Positions 35,289-44,623 are shown, counted from the first letter of the stretch. The stretch: 64,000 nucleotides of DNA from Rhodobacteraceae bacterium SB2 (GCA_001642945.1 LGRT01000013.1:434001-498000); one strand, 5' to 3'. Numbers and translations: made by a program. Notes: a model not told the origin generated them from the letters alone.

Positions 35289-35950
35289 GCGGTGACCAAT
35301 TTATACCCAAGGCCGCGAATTGTTTCTATACTTGCGTCGCACCCGGTCAGTTTTTTGCGAATACGCCCAATATACACTTCGATCGCATTTTCGGTTACCG
35401 CCTCAGAAATTGTGAGCAACCGGTCGGTGAGTTGATCTTTGGTGAAAATAATCTGCGGTGCATTCATAAAGATTTCGAGCAAACGCAATTCTCGATTGCG
35501 CAGCATATGCAGCCCTATCGGAGTGCGCAACTCCGCCGTGAGCGGGTTTAAGGTGATGTCACCAACGGTTAATTCTGTTTGCTCAGCACCTATATGACGG
35601 CGCAACACCGCGCGGCACCGGGCTTCTAATTCTACAAAATCAAACGGTTTTATAATATAATCATCCGCCCCAATATCGAGTAAATCAACCCTGTTCGACA
35701 CTTCCGAGCGTGCCGTCATAACGATGACTGGCACCATGATTTTGCGTCGTCGCAAGCGGCGGAGAAAGTCGCCGCCATTGCCATCTGGCAGCATAATATC
35801 CAACAGGGCGATATCGTAATGTGTGACCGCCAACAGCTCTTCTGCGATTTCCAAAGAGCCTGCAATATCGCTTCCATGCCCGCCTAAGATGAAATGCTCT
35901 GCAAGCGATTCCGCTAGTTTTTGCGTGTCTTCGACAATTAAGACTTTCAT
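35285..35950 (-). CDS. Response regulator, TctD-like (OmpR family)
   Basis: A 221-residue regulator with an N-terminal receiver (phosphoacceptor Asp51 in IALLDIMLPDGNGG; the conserved Lys in YIIKPFDF) and a C-terminal OmpR winged helix ending TIRGLGYKLV. It is followed by the kinase gene with an ATGA-type overlap. Located directly downstream of tctA, transcribed in the same direction, so it presumably regulates the tct operon. Confidence 0.93.
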   Translation of the reverse strand: MKVLIVEDTQKLAESLAEHFILGGHGSDIAGSLEIAEELLAVTHYDIALLDIMLPDGNGGDFLRRLRRRKIMVPVIVMTARSEVSNRVDLLDIGADDYIIKPFDFVELEARCRAVLRRHIGAEQTELTVGDITLNPLTAELRTPIGLHMLRNRELRLLEIFMNAPQIIFTKDQLTDRLLTISEAVTENAIEVYIGRIRKKLTGCDASIETIRGLGYKLVTA

Positions 35951-36109
35951 TTTATTCGCATCGCCTCAGTTTGTGTCTGGCGCTGGATCAAACGTTAAAC
36001 AGCTGTGAGCATTTGTCAAAATCAAATAAGCTGGCAAAATATGCGCGCTGCGTGGTTAAAGAAAGCATCCGCGCTTGATATGCGAGATGAGTGAAATTAG
36101 CCCTTGCGC

Positions 36110-37624
36110 TCAATCTCCATCCGCAATGCCTGCTTTTGCAATGCGAGCGCGCCGCGCTCGATAGCTAGGGACGATAATCAAAATCGCCGCCAAGACCAAC
36201 AATCCCAGCGTCATTGGGCGCTCCAAAACAAAAGCCATCCCGTCATACAGCTGCATAGATCTGCTGAAATTATCTTCCAGCATCCGGCCGAGAATGAACC
36301 CGATCAGCAAAGGCGCCAGCGGATAATTGGCAAATCGCAGAACCGTGGCGCAAAGTCCAAACCCGACAAGGATTAACAATTCAGTTGCGTTATTCTGCCC
36401 AATATAACTGCCCATCAGGGTAAAAAACAAAATAAACGGGATCAGATAATTGCGCGGTATCGCAAGGACCTTGGCGATATAGGGAATGAGTGGCAGGTTC
36501 AACACGAGCAGCACCAGATTGCCAATATACATAGAAATGATCACCGCCCAGAAAATTTGCGGTTCATCCGTCATCAGGCGCGGGCCGGGATTAACGTTCA
36601 AAGCCAAAAGGGCCCCAAGCAGGATTGCGGTTGTGCCCGAACCGGGAATGCCAAGCGTTAAAAGTGGCACAAAAGAGCCGGTGCAGGCGGCATTATTCGC
36701 CGCTTCAGGCGCCGCCAGACCCTTAATAGAACCTTGACCAAACTCGCGGCGCTCTGTTTCAGAGGCCAAATTGCGCTCGACCGAATAACCCAGAAACGAG
36801 GCAATTGTTGCCCCGGCGCCAGGCAGAACGCCGATGAAAAAGCCTTGTAAGGATTGCCGGCCGATCACAGGGGCAATGGCGCGGGCTTCGGCTTTATTGA
36901 TGCGCAGATTTTCAATTTTGGCGCTGTCGCCTTGCGCTGCGCGGCTGGGATTCATGACCAGAAACAAAGCTTCTGGCAGGGCAAAAATAGCCATTGCAAG
37001 CGTGATGAAGCTGAAGCCGGATTGTAAATCCATCAGCCCCATCGTGAAGCGCGGCATGTTGAACAGCGCCCCTTCGCCCACGGTCGACATGATGAGCCCC
37101 AATATGGTCATTAAAAGCGCCTTTGACACTTGTCCGGACCCTGCAAAAGCGGCAATCGCCCCCAGGCCAACCACCATCAGCGCAAAATATTCAGCAGAGT
37201 GAAACAATAAGGCCACTGAGGAAAGGGCTGGCGCGAAAATCATAAGTAAAATGGCGCCGAGCGTGCCGCCGGCAAAAGAAGCAATGGCTGCAATTGTCAA
37301 CGCTTTACCCGCCATACCGGCCCGGGCCATAGGATAGCCGTCAAAACTGGTGGCGACGGTGCCAGCAACGCCAGGAGCATTCAGCAGAATCGATGAAGTT
37401 GAGCCTCCGAAAATTGCGCCGTAATACACCCCTGCCAGCAAAATCAGGGCGGCGGAGGGATCGCCTAAAGTAACGGCAACAGGGATCATGATTGCAATGA
37501 TCGACATCGGTCCTAACCCTGGCAGCATACCGATAAAGGTGCCTATCAGACAGCCGCCAATCACCATTAAAAGATTTTGGATTGAAAAAGCGGTTTCTAA
37601 ACCGATTAATAAACCTTCTAACAT
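36110..37624 (-). CDS. tctA: Tripartite tricarboxylate transporter large permease TctA
   Basis: A 504-residue permease with about 12 membrane helices. The loop GMLPGLGPMSIIAIMIP and the later GVLPGAGATIASFLGY are the twin signatures of TctA, and LLTLGIPGSGTTAILLGALL is also canonical. The ATG follows the tctB stop by one base. With TctB and TctC it imports citrate-like or other carboxylates using an ion gradient. Confidence 0.95.
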   Translation of the reverse strand: MLEGLLIGLETAFSIQNLLMVIGGCLIGTFIGMLPGLGPMSIIAIMIPVAVTLGDPSAALILLAGVYYGAIFGGSTSSILLNAPGVAGTVATSFDGYPMARAGMAGKALTIAAIASFAGGTLGAILLMIFAPALSSVALLFHSAEYFALMVVGLGAIAAFAGSGQVSKALLMTILGLIMSTVGEGALFNMPRFTMGLMDLQSGFSFITLAMAIFALPEALFLVMNPSRAAQGDSAKIENLRINKAEARAIAPVIGRQSLQGFFIGVLPGAGATIASFLGYSVERNLASETERREFGQGSIKGLAAPEAANNAACTGSFVPLLTLGIPGSGTTAILLGALLALNVNPGPRLMTDEPQIFWAVIISMYIGNLVLLVLNLPLIPYIAKVLAIPRNYLIPFILFFTLMGSYIGQNNATELLILVGFGLCATVLRFANYPLAPLLIGFILGRMLEDNFSRSMQLYDGMAFVLERPMTLGLLVLAAILIIVPSYRARRARIAKAGIADGD

Positions 37625-37625
37625 G

Positions 37626-38117
37626 TTAAAGTCCCATTAAAAATGCGGGCAGTGGCCGCAAGAATATGCCCAATACTTGCTCGACCAAGTACCAAATGAC
37701 AAATGTGGCGCTGCCCGTGATCACAAGTAATTTTATAAAACCGCGTTCGCCAAGTATGATTGAAGACAGGCTTAAAAACCCAATTGTTGATATAAAGAAT
37801 CCCAAAGGGCGCAGCGTGAAGGCATAAAGCACCATCATCACCAGCAGTAAAATAGCCTGTCCTGAATTGTAATCTTGCAATCGTCGGTAATCGATATCGA
37901 GTTTTGTCTCTTCTTTAGCGGGCTTTTCCACACCCAGCAAAATACTCATAGCAACCAATATTGCCAGAACCGATAGGATTTTCGGAAAAGTTGACGGCCA
38001 GACTGGGTTGCGCTGCATGAATGGCGGCAAGAGGTGGTCCATCAAGAAAAATGCCGCATAGCCATAGGCCAAAGCAACTCCCAAAATTACTAAGGCGATC
38101 CAGCGATCTAAAGCCAT
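37626..38117 (-). CDS. tctB: Tripartite tricarboxylate transporter small permease TctB
   Basis: A 163-residue protein with four membrane helices, the usual TctB size. I chose the ATG at 38117 because gaggga lies just upstream; an upstream in-frame ATG at 38180 lies within the terminator hairpin. The late LVITGSATFVIWYLVEQVLG helix is family-typical. It is translationally coupled to tctA. Confidence 0.92.
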   Translation of the reverse strand: MALDRWIALVILGVALAYGYAAFFLMDHLLPPFMQRNPVWPSTFPKILSVLAILVAMSILLGVEKPAKEETKLDIDYRRLQDYNSGQAILLLVMMVLYAFTLRPLGFFISTIGFLSLSSIILGERGFIKLLVITGSATFVIWYLVEQVLGIFLRPLPAFLMGL

Positions 38118-38150
38118 CAGCTTCCCTCGTTTTATATTGAATGTAACAAG

Positions 38151-38182
38151 AAAAAAAATTGGCCCCGGTGAAGGGGCCAATT
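38151..38182 (-). terminator. Strong intrinsic terminator between tctC and tctB
   Basis: A perfect ten-base stem aattggcccc/ggggccaatt with a six-base loop. On the minus strand it is followed by a run of T. It lies 18 bases after tctC, inside the operon, so it probably attenuates tctBA transcription relative to the binding protein gene. Confidence 0.85.
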
Positions 38183-38200
38183 ACAGTATTAAAACCTGAC

Positions 38201-39181
38201 CTACAGGAAGCCCAGTTTGCGCATCAGATCACCAATGGCGGTTTCCTGACCTTCCAAAAAGCTGCGGAAGTCATCGCCATTGTTGTGAATGTTGACCCAA
38301 CCGTTGCGCGCACGCACGGCTTCCCATTCGGGCGTGTCATACATTTTACTCAGCGCATCCTGATAGGCTGCAAGCTTATCTGCTGGCAAACCAGGGGCCG
38401 CGAAGAATCCCCGCCAATTGACGAAGGCTGTATCAATGCCCTGCTCTTTCATAGTTGGTGCGTCTGCATAAGCATCCACGCGCGCATCAGATGTCACACC
38501 AAGAATTTTAACTTCGCCAGCTTCGGCCAAGGCAACGGCTTCAGAAAATCCAGTCGACAAAGCGTTAATTTCCCCTGACAGCAACGCCGCCATCGCATCA
38601 CCGCCTGCATCATATGGAATATATTTCACAGCTGTTGGATCTTCGCCGGCCGCTTGCATGACCATCGCCGCAACAAGGTGGTCCATACCGCCAGGCACAG
38701 AGCCGCCCCCGATGGCTGTATCGCGCGGGTTCGCTTTGTATGCGGCCAGCAGGTCATTCATATTGTTCAGCGGGCTGTCTTTGCCCACAACCATTGCTGC
38801 ATAATCGCCAATTGTGCCTGCGACTAATGTCAGATCACGGAAGTTATGCGGGAAAACGCCCGTCAAAGAACGGATCACGATTGGTGTCGAATTGACCATC
38901 AAGGTGCCGTGGTTTGAATCGGCATTCTCAATCAGATAACCAATGGCTTTTCCGCCACCGCCGCCTGACATATTTTCAAATGATGCAGAGCCAACAAGGC
39001 CGGCATTGGTCAGTGCTTCGCCTGTGCCGCGTGCTGTACCATCCCAGCCGCCACCTGCACCACCCGGTATCAAAAAGTGAATGCTGTCTACTACTTGATG
39101 CCCGCCTGCCGTTACAGGGCCAGCCAATAAAGCGGCTGACGCCGCTGCGATCAGGGCCCGGCGGCCCAGTTTAATAGTCAT
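38201..39181 (-). CDS. tctC: Tripartite tricarboxylate transporter substrate-binding protein TctC
   Basis: A 326-residue periplasmic Bug/TctC-family binding protein. The signal peptide runs from the twin-basic GRRALIAAASAALLAG to GGHQ. The mature start IHFLIPGGAGGGWDG is characteristic. Start at 39181 after gggagg; upstream in-frame codons add a basic stretch not seen in the family. First gene of tctCBA, separated from tctB by a terminator, consistent with higher expression of the binding protein. Confidence 0.94.
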   Translation of the reverse strand: MTIKLGRRALIAAASAALLAGPVTAGGHQVVDSIHFLIPGGAGGGWDGTARGTGEALTNAGLVGSASFENMSGGGGGKAIGYLIENADSNHGTLMVNSTPIVIRSLTGVFPHNFRDLTLVAGTIGDYAAMVVGKDSPLNNMNDLLAAYKANPRDTAIGGGSVPGGMDHLVAAMVMQAAGEDPTAVKYIPYDAGGDAMAALLSGEINALSTGFSEAVALAEAGEVKILGVTSDARVDAYADAPTMKEQGIDTAFVNWRGFFAAPGLPADKLAAYQDALSKMYDTPEWEAVRARNGWVNIHNNGDDFRSFLEGQETAIGDLMRKLGFL

Positions 39182-39469
39182 TGATATTTCCTCCCATGTC
39201 CTTTTGGGCCTCGTTGCCCGAACGCGCGGAGTATTTCGTGTTAACCTGACATGAACCTGACATCTGTGAATTATTTTTGGCAAATGCGATTTATGGTTCG
39301 GTATGAGCTTGCGATAAATTTCACTTTTGAAATAGTTTTATGCTGGCATCTCAGCCCGTTTTGAACAGTGTGAAACCTAGCTTAGTTGCGCAAAGAATGT
39401 GCAGCGCAGATGATTGCGGTTGCAAGATATTAGAGGGCGATCCTGGTCAATGGAAAAGGCTATGGGCTT

Positions 39470-40129
39470 TTATTTGTTGGATTGGCAGGCGGCCTCGAAG
39501 GCGTGATGCGCCTCGGTTGAGTTTATATTGTCGAACAGCGCGCGGGCCAAATCGGGAGATAACGTTGCGCAGGGGGTACCGGCCTGCGCAACCTGGCGCA
39601 GCGTTTCCAGCGATTTGATCGAGGCCGCGAGCACCTCACAGCCGCTACCCTGACTGATCATGTTCATTGCGTTAAGATGCGCCAAGGCATCGATGCCTTT
39701 GGCTTGCATGCGTCCAAGATAAGGGGCCAGATAATCTGCCTCAAGCGCGATTGCGGTGAGGCATTGAACCGCATCATAGCAGGCGGTCATCAGGATTTTC
39801 CCACCTAAGGCTTTGAGATTGGGCACCTGCGCAATCGCGGGCCGCACAAGTGGAATTTTGATCACGGCGGTGATCTCTTCTTGATGGGCGATTTTGTAAA
39901 TTTCTGTGGCCCATTTTACATAGGTGCTGGGATCTCCAAACGCTTGCAGATGTAATTCTTGCGCGCCCAACGCCTTGGCATGCGCGAGCAACCCGCGCCA
40001 ATCTGACTGTGCATAATCTAGCCCTGCACGTTGCGCCAAGAGGGGGTTGGTTGTGATGCCGTAAAACACCCCAAGGGGCAGGAGCTGAGCCCAATCTTGC
40101 GTGTTTGCCGTGTCCAAATAAAGTCGCAT
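39470..40129 (-). CDS. Transaldolase-family aldolase (fructose-6-phosphate aldolase-like)
   Basis: A 219-residue protein of the small transaldolase/FSA subfamily. It begins MRLYLDTANT with the catalytic-site Asp6, has GITTNP at 25-29 and the Schiff-base lysine Lys91 in AVIKIPLV. Such enzymes cleave or transfer dihydroxyacetone units from sugar phosphates; one branch (SftT/SqvT) acts on sulfofructose. It lies 288 bases from tctC and is followed upstream by a terminator, so it is probably its own unit. The substrate is uncertain. Confidence 0.86.
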   Translation of the reverse strand: MRLYLDTANTQDWAQLLPLGVFYGITTNPLLAQRAGLDYAQSDWRGLLAHAKALGAQELHLQAFGDPSTYVKWATEIYKIAHQEEITAVIKIPLVRPAIAQVPNLKALGGKILMTACYDAVQCLTAIALEADYLAPYLGRMQAKGIDALAHLNAMNMISQGSGCEVLAASIKSLETLRQVAQAGTPCATLSPDLARALFDNINSTEAHHAFEAACQSNK

Positions 40130-40198
40130 TTTCCGTGTTTACCCTAGCCCTTGTTGATTTGCACGTTGATTTAGAATGCGCGGCGGCCGCGTTGTTTT

Positions 40199-40223
40199 AA
40201 AAAAGCTGTTCGTAACAAACAGC
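40199..40223 (-). terminator. Intrinsic terminator downstream of the IMPACT-family gene
   Basis: Minus-strand hairpin gctgtt/aacagc with loop tgttacg, followed directly by a run of six T. It sits between the IMPACT-family gene (minus) and the transaldolase gene. Confidence 0.7.
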
Positions 40224-40345
40224 GGGCGCGTCATCTGATATAAGGGGATGTTCGCAATTTAAATGCTCACAGGCGAGGCAGAGCAGATTGTCGGGCCGCG
40301 CAGCGCTGCAGCGGTCAGTTTTGTTTTTCACGGAACTTGATATCT

Positions 40346-40711
40346 TCAGGTTGTGCTGCGGTGGTCAAGATAATGGGTTACGCAATCTTGTATGCGGCGG
40401 AAGCGATCGCCGCCCAAAGGCGTGCCCCCAAACCAGCGCGTGACCACAATGACATGATCAACCAGTTCGGCGCGCTCAAGCATGCGCAAGATCACCATGC
40501 CCGCGCCGGCTTCCCCATCATCATGCTTTATCGGCCCATCCTCGCGCAGCACTGCGGCCCAACTGTTATGGCTGGCTTTGGCGTATTTTTTATTTTTTTT
40601 CAGCGCTTTGATTATCAAAAGGGCCTCTTGCTTAGTTTTAACCGGCGCGCCGGATACGGAATATTTTGATCCGCGATCGGTGAGAATGGCATTAAAGATC
40701 TGCATCCTCAA
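40346..40711 (-). CDS. IMPACT/YigZ-family protein (UPF0029)
   Basis: A 121-residue protein of the IMPACT N-terminal (YigZ) family. The core DDGEAGAGMVILRMLER and VIVVTRWFGGTPLGGDRFRR is diagnostic. It is shorter than E. coli YigZ (about 205 residues), having only the IMPACT domain. Cellular role in bacteria is poorly defined (translation or RNA-linked). Confidence 0.8.
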   Translation of the reverse strand: MRMQIFNAILTDRGSKYSVSGAPVKTKQEALLIIKALKKNKKYAKASHNSWAAVLREDGPIKHDDGEAGAGMVILRMLERAELVDHVIVVTRWFGGTPLGGDRFRRIQDCVTHYLDHRSTT

Positions 40712-40796
40712 ACCTTACCCGGGCGCTGCGGTGATGGCCATAGAAGAGGGCGCGCGCGGCAGGATTCTTTGACCTTCAATGCTCAATTTCTGGGGG

Positions 40797-41819
40797 CTAA
40801 TGCGGTTTTACCGGGCCAAGAGATTGCCGGTTGACGATCCGGGTTTCCAGCAAATGGCTTTCCACGGGGGTTTGGGTTTTCAGCATGGCAATTAGCGATT
40901 TTGCGGCGGCAATGCCCATTTCGCGGTGTGGCACATGCACGGTTGTCAGTTCAGGATCAATCAGTTCAGACACTTCAATATCGGCAAACCCCGTAATGGA
41001 TAAATCCTCTGGAACCGCGAGCCCTAATTGTTTGGCGCGTTTTACCGCGCCCACCGCCAAAACATCATTTCCGCAAATAACCGCAGTTGGGGGGGTGGGG
41101 TTGGCCAGCAATTGGTCTAAGGCTTTTGCCCCTCCTTGAAAGGTATATTCTGCCTCAATCACCTGCAGCGGGGCAGTTTTGGCGCCATGATCTGCGATGG
41201 CGTGCTCAATGCCGGTGATGCGATCGCGCGCGCGGTCATTATTTTGCGTCAAACCGACGATAACCCCCAAGTTGCGATGCCCAAGCTCTAAGACTTGACG
41301 CGTGATTGTTTGCGCGGCGGCCTGGTTGTCAAAGCCGATATAGCAATGCTCGCTGTCTTTTTTATGAGCCCATGCCAAAACATAGGGAATATTGCGGCGC
41401 GCTAAGAATTGATAGGTTGCATCGGGCCGCGACTGGCCAATCAATAATAAAGCATCGGCTCCGCGCGCCACGAGAGATCGGATTTGCTCTTCCTCTAACT
41501 CAGGGCGATACGAGCAGCTGGCGATAATCAGCGTGATGCCATTTTCGGCCAAAGTTTCTTGAAAAGCCTGCATGCCTCGGGCAAAAATCGCGTTTTCCAT
41601 CGTGGGAATGATTGCCCCAATGGTATTGGTACGTTTGGCGGCCAAGGCCTGCGCGCCAAAATTGGGCGAATAGCCAAGCGTTTGTATAGCCTGCTGCACT
41701 TTCAGACGGGTCTTTTCCGTGACATGCCCGGACTTGTTCAAACAGCGCGAGACGGTGGCCGTTGAAACGGCAGCCAAATCTGCAACGTCTTGAAGGGTGG
41801 GAAGAGGGGTGTGCGACAC
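40797..41819 (-). CDS. LacI-family transcriptional regulator
   Basis: A 340-residue LacI/GalR repressor. The N-terminal helix-turn-helix is TLQDVADLAAVSTATVSRCLN, followed by the hinge and a periplasmic-binding-like effector domain (GAIIPTMENAIFARG). It is divergent from the zinc dehydrogenase/UxaA-family operon, and the perfect palindrome at 41953-41968 between them is its likely operator. The effector is probably a sugar acid or sulfonate-derived metabolite, inferred only from neighbours. Confidence 0.92.
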   Translation of the reverse strand: MSHTPLPTLQDVADLAAVSTATVSRCLNKSGHVTEKTRLKVQQAIQTLGYSPNFGAQALAAKRTNTIGAIIPTMENAIFARGMQAFQETLAENGITLIIASCSYRPELEEEQIRSLVARGADALLLIGQSRPDATYQFLARRNIPYVLAWAHKKDSEHCYIGFDNQAAAQTITRQVLELGHRNLGVIVGLTQNNDRARDRITGIEHAIADHGAKTAPLQVIEAEYTFQGGAKALDQLLANPTPPTAVICGNDVLAVGAVKRAKQLGLAVPEDLSITGFADIEVSELIDPELTTVHVPHREMGIAAAKSLIAMLKTQTPVESHLLETRIVNRQSLGPVKPH

Positions 41820-41952
41820 AAGCCTGTCTTTCTAAGCGTTGGGCATTTTGTTGAACAGGCTCATCGAAACGCGCCTTGTTGACGGATTTGTCTCATCTTA
41901 ACGAATTTTCTTATTTCCGTGATAAATTCCAAATTAAGGATTGTAAACCAAA

Positions 41953-41968
41953 ATGTAAGCGCTTACAT
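41953..41968. promoter_or_regulatory. LacI-type operator
   Basis: A perfect 16-base palindrome, atgtaagcgcttacat, centred on CG as usual for LacI-family operators. It lies 134 bases upstream of the LacI start and 157 bases before the dehydrogenase start, in the shared intergenic gap. Confidence 0.85.
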
Positions 41969-42124
41969 ACGGGGCAAATCAAGATTGAGTGAGTCGTTGC
42001 CGCTGCGCTTTATTGCGCTCTTCGTCAATGAAAGGCTTAGGTCTGAAAAGTTTAAGCCAGCGGATAAGTCGCGGCGCTAAATGGCAAAAGCGTGCAACAA
42101 CGCGGCCAATGGGAGGATTACATC

Positions 42125-43114
42125 ATGAAGGCACTTGTCTATATGGGCCCAGAGGTTTTGTCGTTCCAGGATATGCCGGATCCGCAGCCCGAACGCGGAG
42201 AGGTTTTTATTAAAGTTGCAGGCGTTGGTATTTGTGGCTCGGATATGCATGCGTTTTTGGGCCATGATGAACGGCGCCCGGCGCCGCTCATTTTGGGGCA
42301 TGAAGTGGCTGGTACGATCGCCCAAGGGCCCGAGGCAGGGCGCCGCGTCACGGTGAACCCGTTGGTCTCTTGTGGGACGTGCCGCGCCTGCCTAGAGGGC
42401 CGCGATAATCTGTGTCCGGATCGCCAGATCATTTCCATGCCACCGCGGCAGGGCGGGTTTGCCGAGTATATTTCAATGCCGTTGGAAAATTTGGTCACCG
42501 TGCCGGATGGGTTTTCGCTGTTGGCGGCCAGCCTTGCCGAGCCAATCGCCTGTGGCTGGCACGCCGTTCGATTGGCCCGTAAAGCCTTGCATACAGCGCC
42601 AGAGCAGGCTCGCGCGCTTGTGCTTGGGGGCGGTGCAATTGGCGTAGGGTCTGCGCTGTGTTTGCAAGCGCAAGGCATTTCAAATGTTACTCTGGTGGAA
42701 CCCAATGACCTGCGTCGCACGTATTTGGCCGAGATGCTGCCGGTCACCGTGCTGCACCCTGACGGATTGGCAGAAACAGAGCCGTTTGAGCTGGTGATTG
42801 ACGGTGTCGGCTTTACCCAAACCCGCGCGAGCGCTTCGCAAGTGGTACGCCCTGGCGGGGTGATTATGCATATCGGGCTTGGATCCAGCGAAGGTGGCTT
42901 GGATATCCGGCGCGCCACCTTGCAAGAGCTCTCATTCATCGGAACATATACCTATACGGCGGCGGATTTCAGAGCCACTGCTGCAGCCATGTTTGCAGGC
43001 CAGTTGGGCCCGTTAGATTGGTTTGAAACCTGCGCGCTTTCTGCGGGTGAACAAGCTTTTCACGATATCCGCAAAGGTGCCATAAAGGCCCCGAAAATAG
43101 TTTTGAAACCCTGA
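42125..43114 (+). CDS. Zinc-dependent alcohol/polyol dehydrogenase (MDR family)
   Basis: A 329-residue medium-chain dehydrogenase. Catalytic-zinc ligands are Cys37 (GICGSD), His59 and Glu60 (LGHE); structural-zinc cysteines are Cys83, 86, 89 and 97. The Rossmann motif LGGGAIGVGSAL follows. It resembles L-threonine/sorbitol/galactitol-phosphate dehydrogenases. Start at 42125 after gggagga. First gene of an operon with the UxaA-family subunits (15- and 12-base gaps), so it probably oxidises a hydroxyacid or polyol that the lyase then handles, or the reverse. Confidence 0.9.
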   Translation: MKALVYMGPEVLSFQDMPDPQPERGEVFIKVAGVGICGSDMHAFLGHDERRPAPLILGHEVAGTIAQGPEAGRRVTVNPLVSCGTCRACLEGRDNLCPDRQIISMPPRQGGFAEYISMPLENLVTVPDGFSLLAASLAEPIACGWHAVRLARKALHTAPEQARALVLGGGAIGVGSALCLQAQGISNVTLVEPNDLRRTYLAEMLPVTVLHPDGLAETEPFELVIDGVGFTQTRASASQVVRPGGVIMHIGLGSSEGGLDIRRATLQELSFIGTYTYTAADFRATAAAMFAGQLGPLDWFETCALSAGEQAFHDIRKGAIKAPKIVLKP

Positions 43115-43129
43115 TAAAAGGAAACCACA

Positions 43130-43420
43130 ATGTCAGAAATCCCCCATCTTTTGGTTCACGAGCAAGGCGATAGCGTCGGGGTCGTTGTTGTTGAAGGTTT
43201 GGAAGCCGGCACCGATATGTTGGTCTGTGTTACGCATGACAACTCAACCTTTCGGTTGGCCTCAGAGCAAGCGGCCCCGATTGGCCATAAAATTGTCCTG
43301 CAAGATATGACCAAAGGCGATACTGTCTTCAAATATGGCGAAGATATAGGCGTGATGACCGATGATGTTAAAAAAGGCCATCATCTGCATACGCATAATT
43401 GTAAAACGAAACGCTGGTAA
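43130..43420 (+). CDS. UxaA-family lyase small subunit (SAF domain; SuyA- or altronate-dehydratase-N-like)
   Basis: A 96-residue SAF-domain protein. The segments DSVGVVVVEGLEAG, PIGHKIVLQDM and the ending HNCKTKRW match the small subunits of split UxaA-family lyases, such as sulfolactate sulfo-lyase SuyA and altronate/galactarate dehydratase N-domains. It is paired with the large subunit 12 bases downstream. Sulfolactate versus sugar-acid specificity cannot be decided from this short subunit. Confidence 0.82.
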   Translation: MSEIPHLLVHEQGDSVGVVVVEGLEAGTDMLVCVTHDNSTFRLASEQAAPIGHKIVLQDMTKGDTVFKYGEDIGVMTDDVKKGHHLHTHNCKTKRW

Positions 43421-43432
43421 GGAGCCCCTATC

Positions 43433-44611
43433 ATGAGCGAACTTTCAAACATCACCATCCAAGGGTATCGCCGCGAAAACGGGCGTGTTGGCGTGCGAAA
43501 CCACGTGTTGATTTTGCCACTGGATGATATTTCAAATGCGGCATGTGAAGCCGTTGCGAATAACATCAAAGGCACTTTGGCCATCCCACATGCCTATGGC
43601 CGGTTACAATTTGGCGAAGATCTTGAATTGCATTTCCGCACTATCATCGGCACGGGCGCCAACCCGAATGTGGCCGCTGTTGTTGTTATCGGTATTGAGC
43701 CGGGTTGGACCAAGCGCGTTGTGGATGGCATTGCCGCAACTGGCAAACCGGTTGTCGGATTCTCAATTGAGCAAAATGGCGATTTGAAAACCATCATGGA
43801 TGCCTCGCGCGCCGCGAAAGACATGGTGCATTTCGCTTCTGAATTGCAGCGTGAAGAATGCTCGATCGCGGATCTGTGGATTTCAACCAAATGCGGCGAA
43901 TCTGACACCACCACTGGTTTGGGATCATGCCCAACCGTTGGGAATATGTACGATAAATTGTTGCCAGAAGGCATTTACGGGTGCTTTGGCGAAACGTCAG
44001 AAATCACTGGTGCCGAACATATTTGCCAAAAACGCGCCGTGAATGAAGAGGTTGGCGAACGTTGGTATAAAATGTGGAAAGCCTATCAGGATGATGTGAT
44101 TTTTGCGCATCAAACCGATGATCTTTCAGACAGCCAGCCGACCAAAGGCAATATTGAGGGCGGCTTAACCACCATCGAAGAAAAAGCGCTGGGCAATCTA
44201 GAGAAAATCGGCCGGACTTCAAAATTCATTGATATTTTGGAACCCGCCGAAGCGCCAAAAGCTGGCAAGGGTCTCTATTTCATGGACAGCTCTTCAGCCG
44301 CGGCTGAATGCGTGACCTTGATGGCCGCCGGTGGCTATGTGTTGCATACATTCCCAACGGGTCAGGGCAATGTGATCGGGAACCCGATTGTTCCAGTGAT
44401 CAAAATTACCGCCAACCCGCGCACAATTCGTACGATGAGCGAGCATGTGGATGTGGATGTATCGGGTATTTTGCGCCGCGATATGACGATTGATCAAGCG
44501 GGTGATGCGCTGATCGAAATGATCCGCCGCACCGCCAATGGGCGCAATACGGCAGCAGAGGCGCTTGGACATCGTGAATTCTCGATGACCAAATTGTATC
44601 GCAGCGCTTAA
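43433..44611 (+). CDS. UxaA-family lyase large subunit (SuyB- or altronate-dehydratase-like)
   Basis: A 392-residue catalytic subunit of the UxaA/GarD C-domain family. Typical segments are [19 protein letters not shown] at the N-terminus, the [19 protein letters not shown] region, and [19 protein letters not shown]. The [19 protein letters not shown] stretch reminds me of SuyB, the beta subunit of (R)-sulfolactate sulfo-lyase, which releases sulfite; I could not verify this. The alternative is a sugar-acid dehydratase. It ends the LacI-controlled operon, followed by a strong terminator. Confidence 0.83.
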   Translation: MSELSNITIQGYRRENGRVGVRNHVLILPLDDISNAACEAVANNIKGTLAIPHAYGRLQFGEDLELHFRTIIGTGANPNVAAVVVIGIEPGWTKRVVDGIAATGKPVVGFSIEQNGDLKTIMDASRAAKDMVHFASELQREECSIADLWISTKCGESDTTTGLGSCPTVGNMYDKLLPEGIYGCFGETSEITGAEHICQKRAVNEEVGERWYKMWKAYQDDVIFAHQTDDLSDSQPTKGNIEGGLTTIEEKALGNLEKIGRTSKFIDILEPAEAPKAGKGLYFMDSSSAAAECVTLMAAGGYVLHTFPTGQGNVIGNPIVPVIKITANPRTIRTMSEHVDVDVSGILRRDMTIDQAGDALIEMIRRTANGRNTAAEALGHREFSMTKLYRSA

Positions 44612-44623
44612 GAAACTAGACTT

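Noticed and set aside
42139-42939. A 266-codon minus-strand frame opposite the zinc dehydrogenase
   Set aside because: It is a shadow of the dehydrogenase, which has all zinc ligands and a good ribosome site; the shadow shows no domain.
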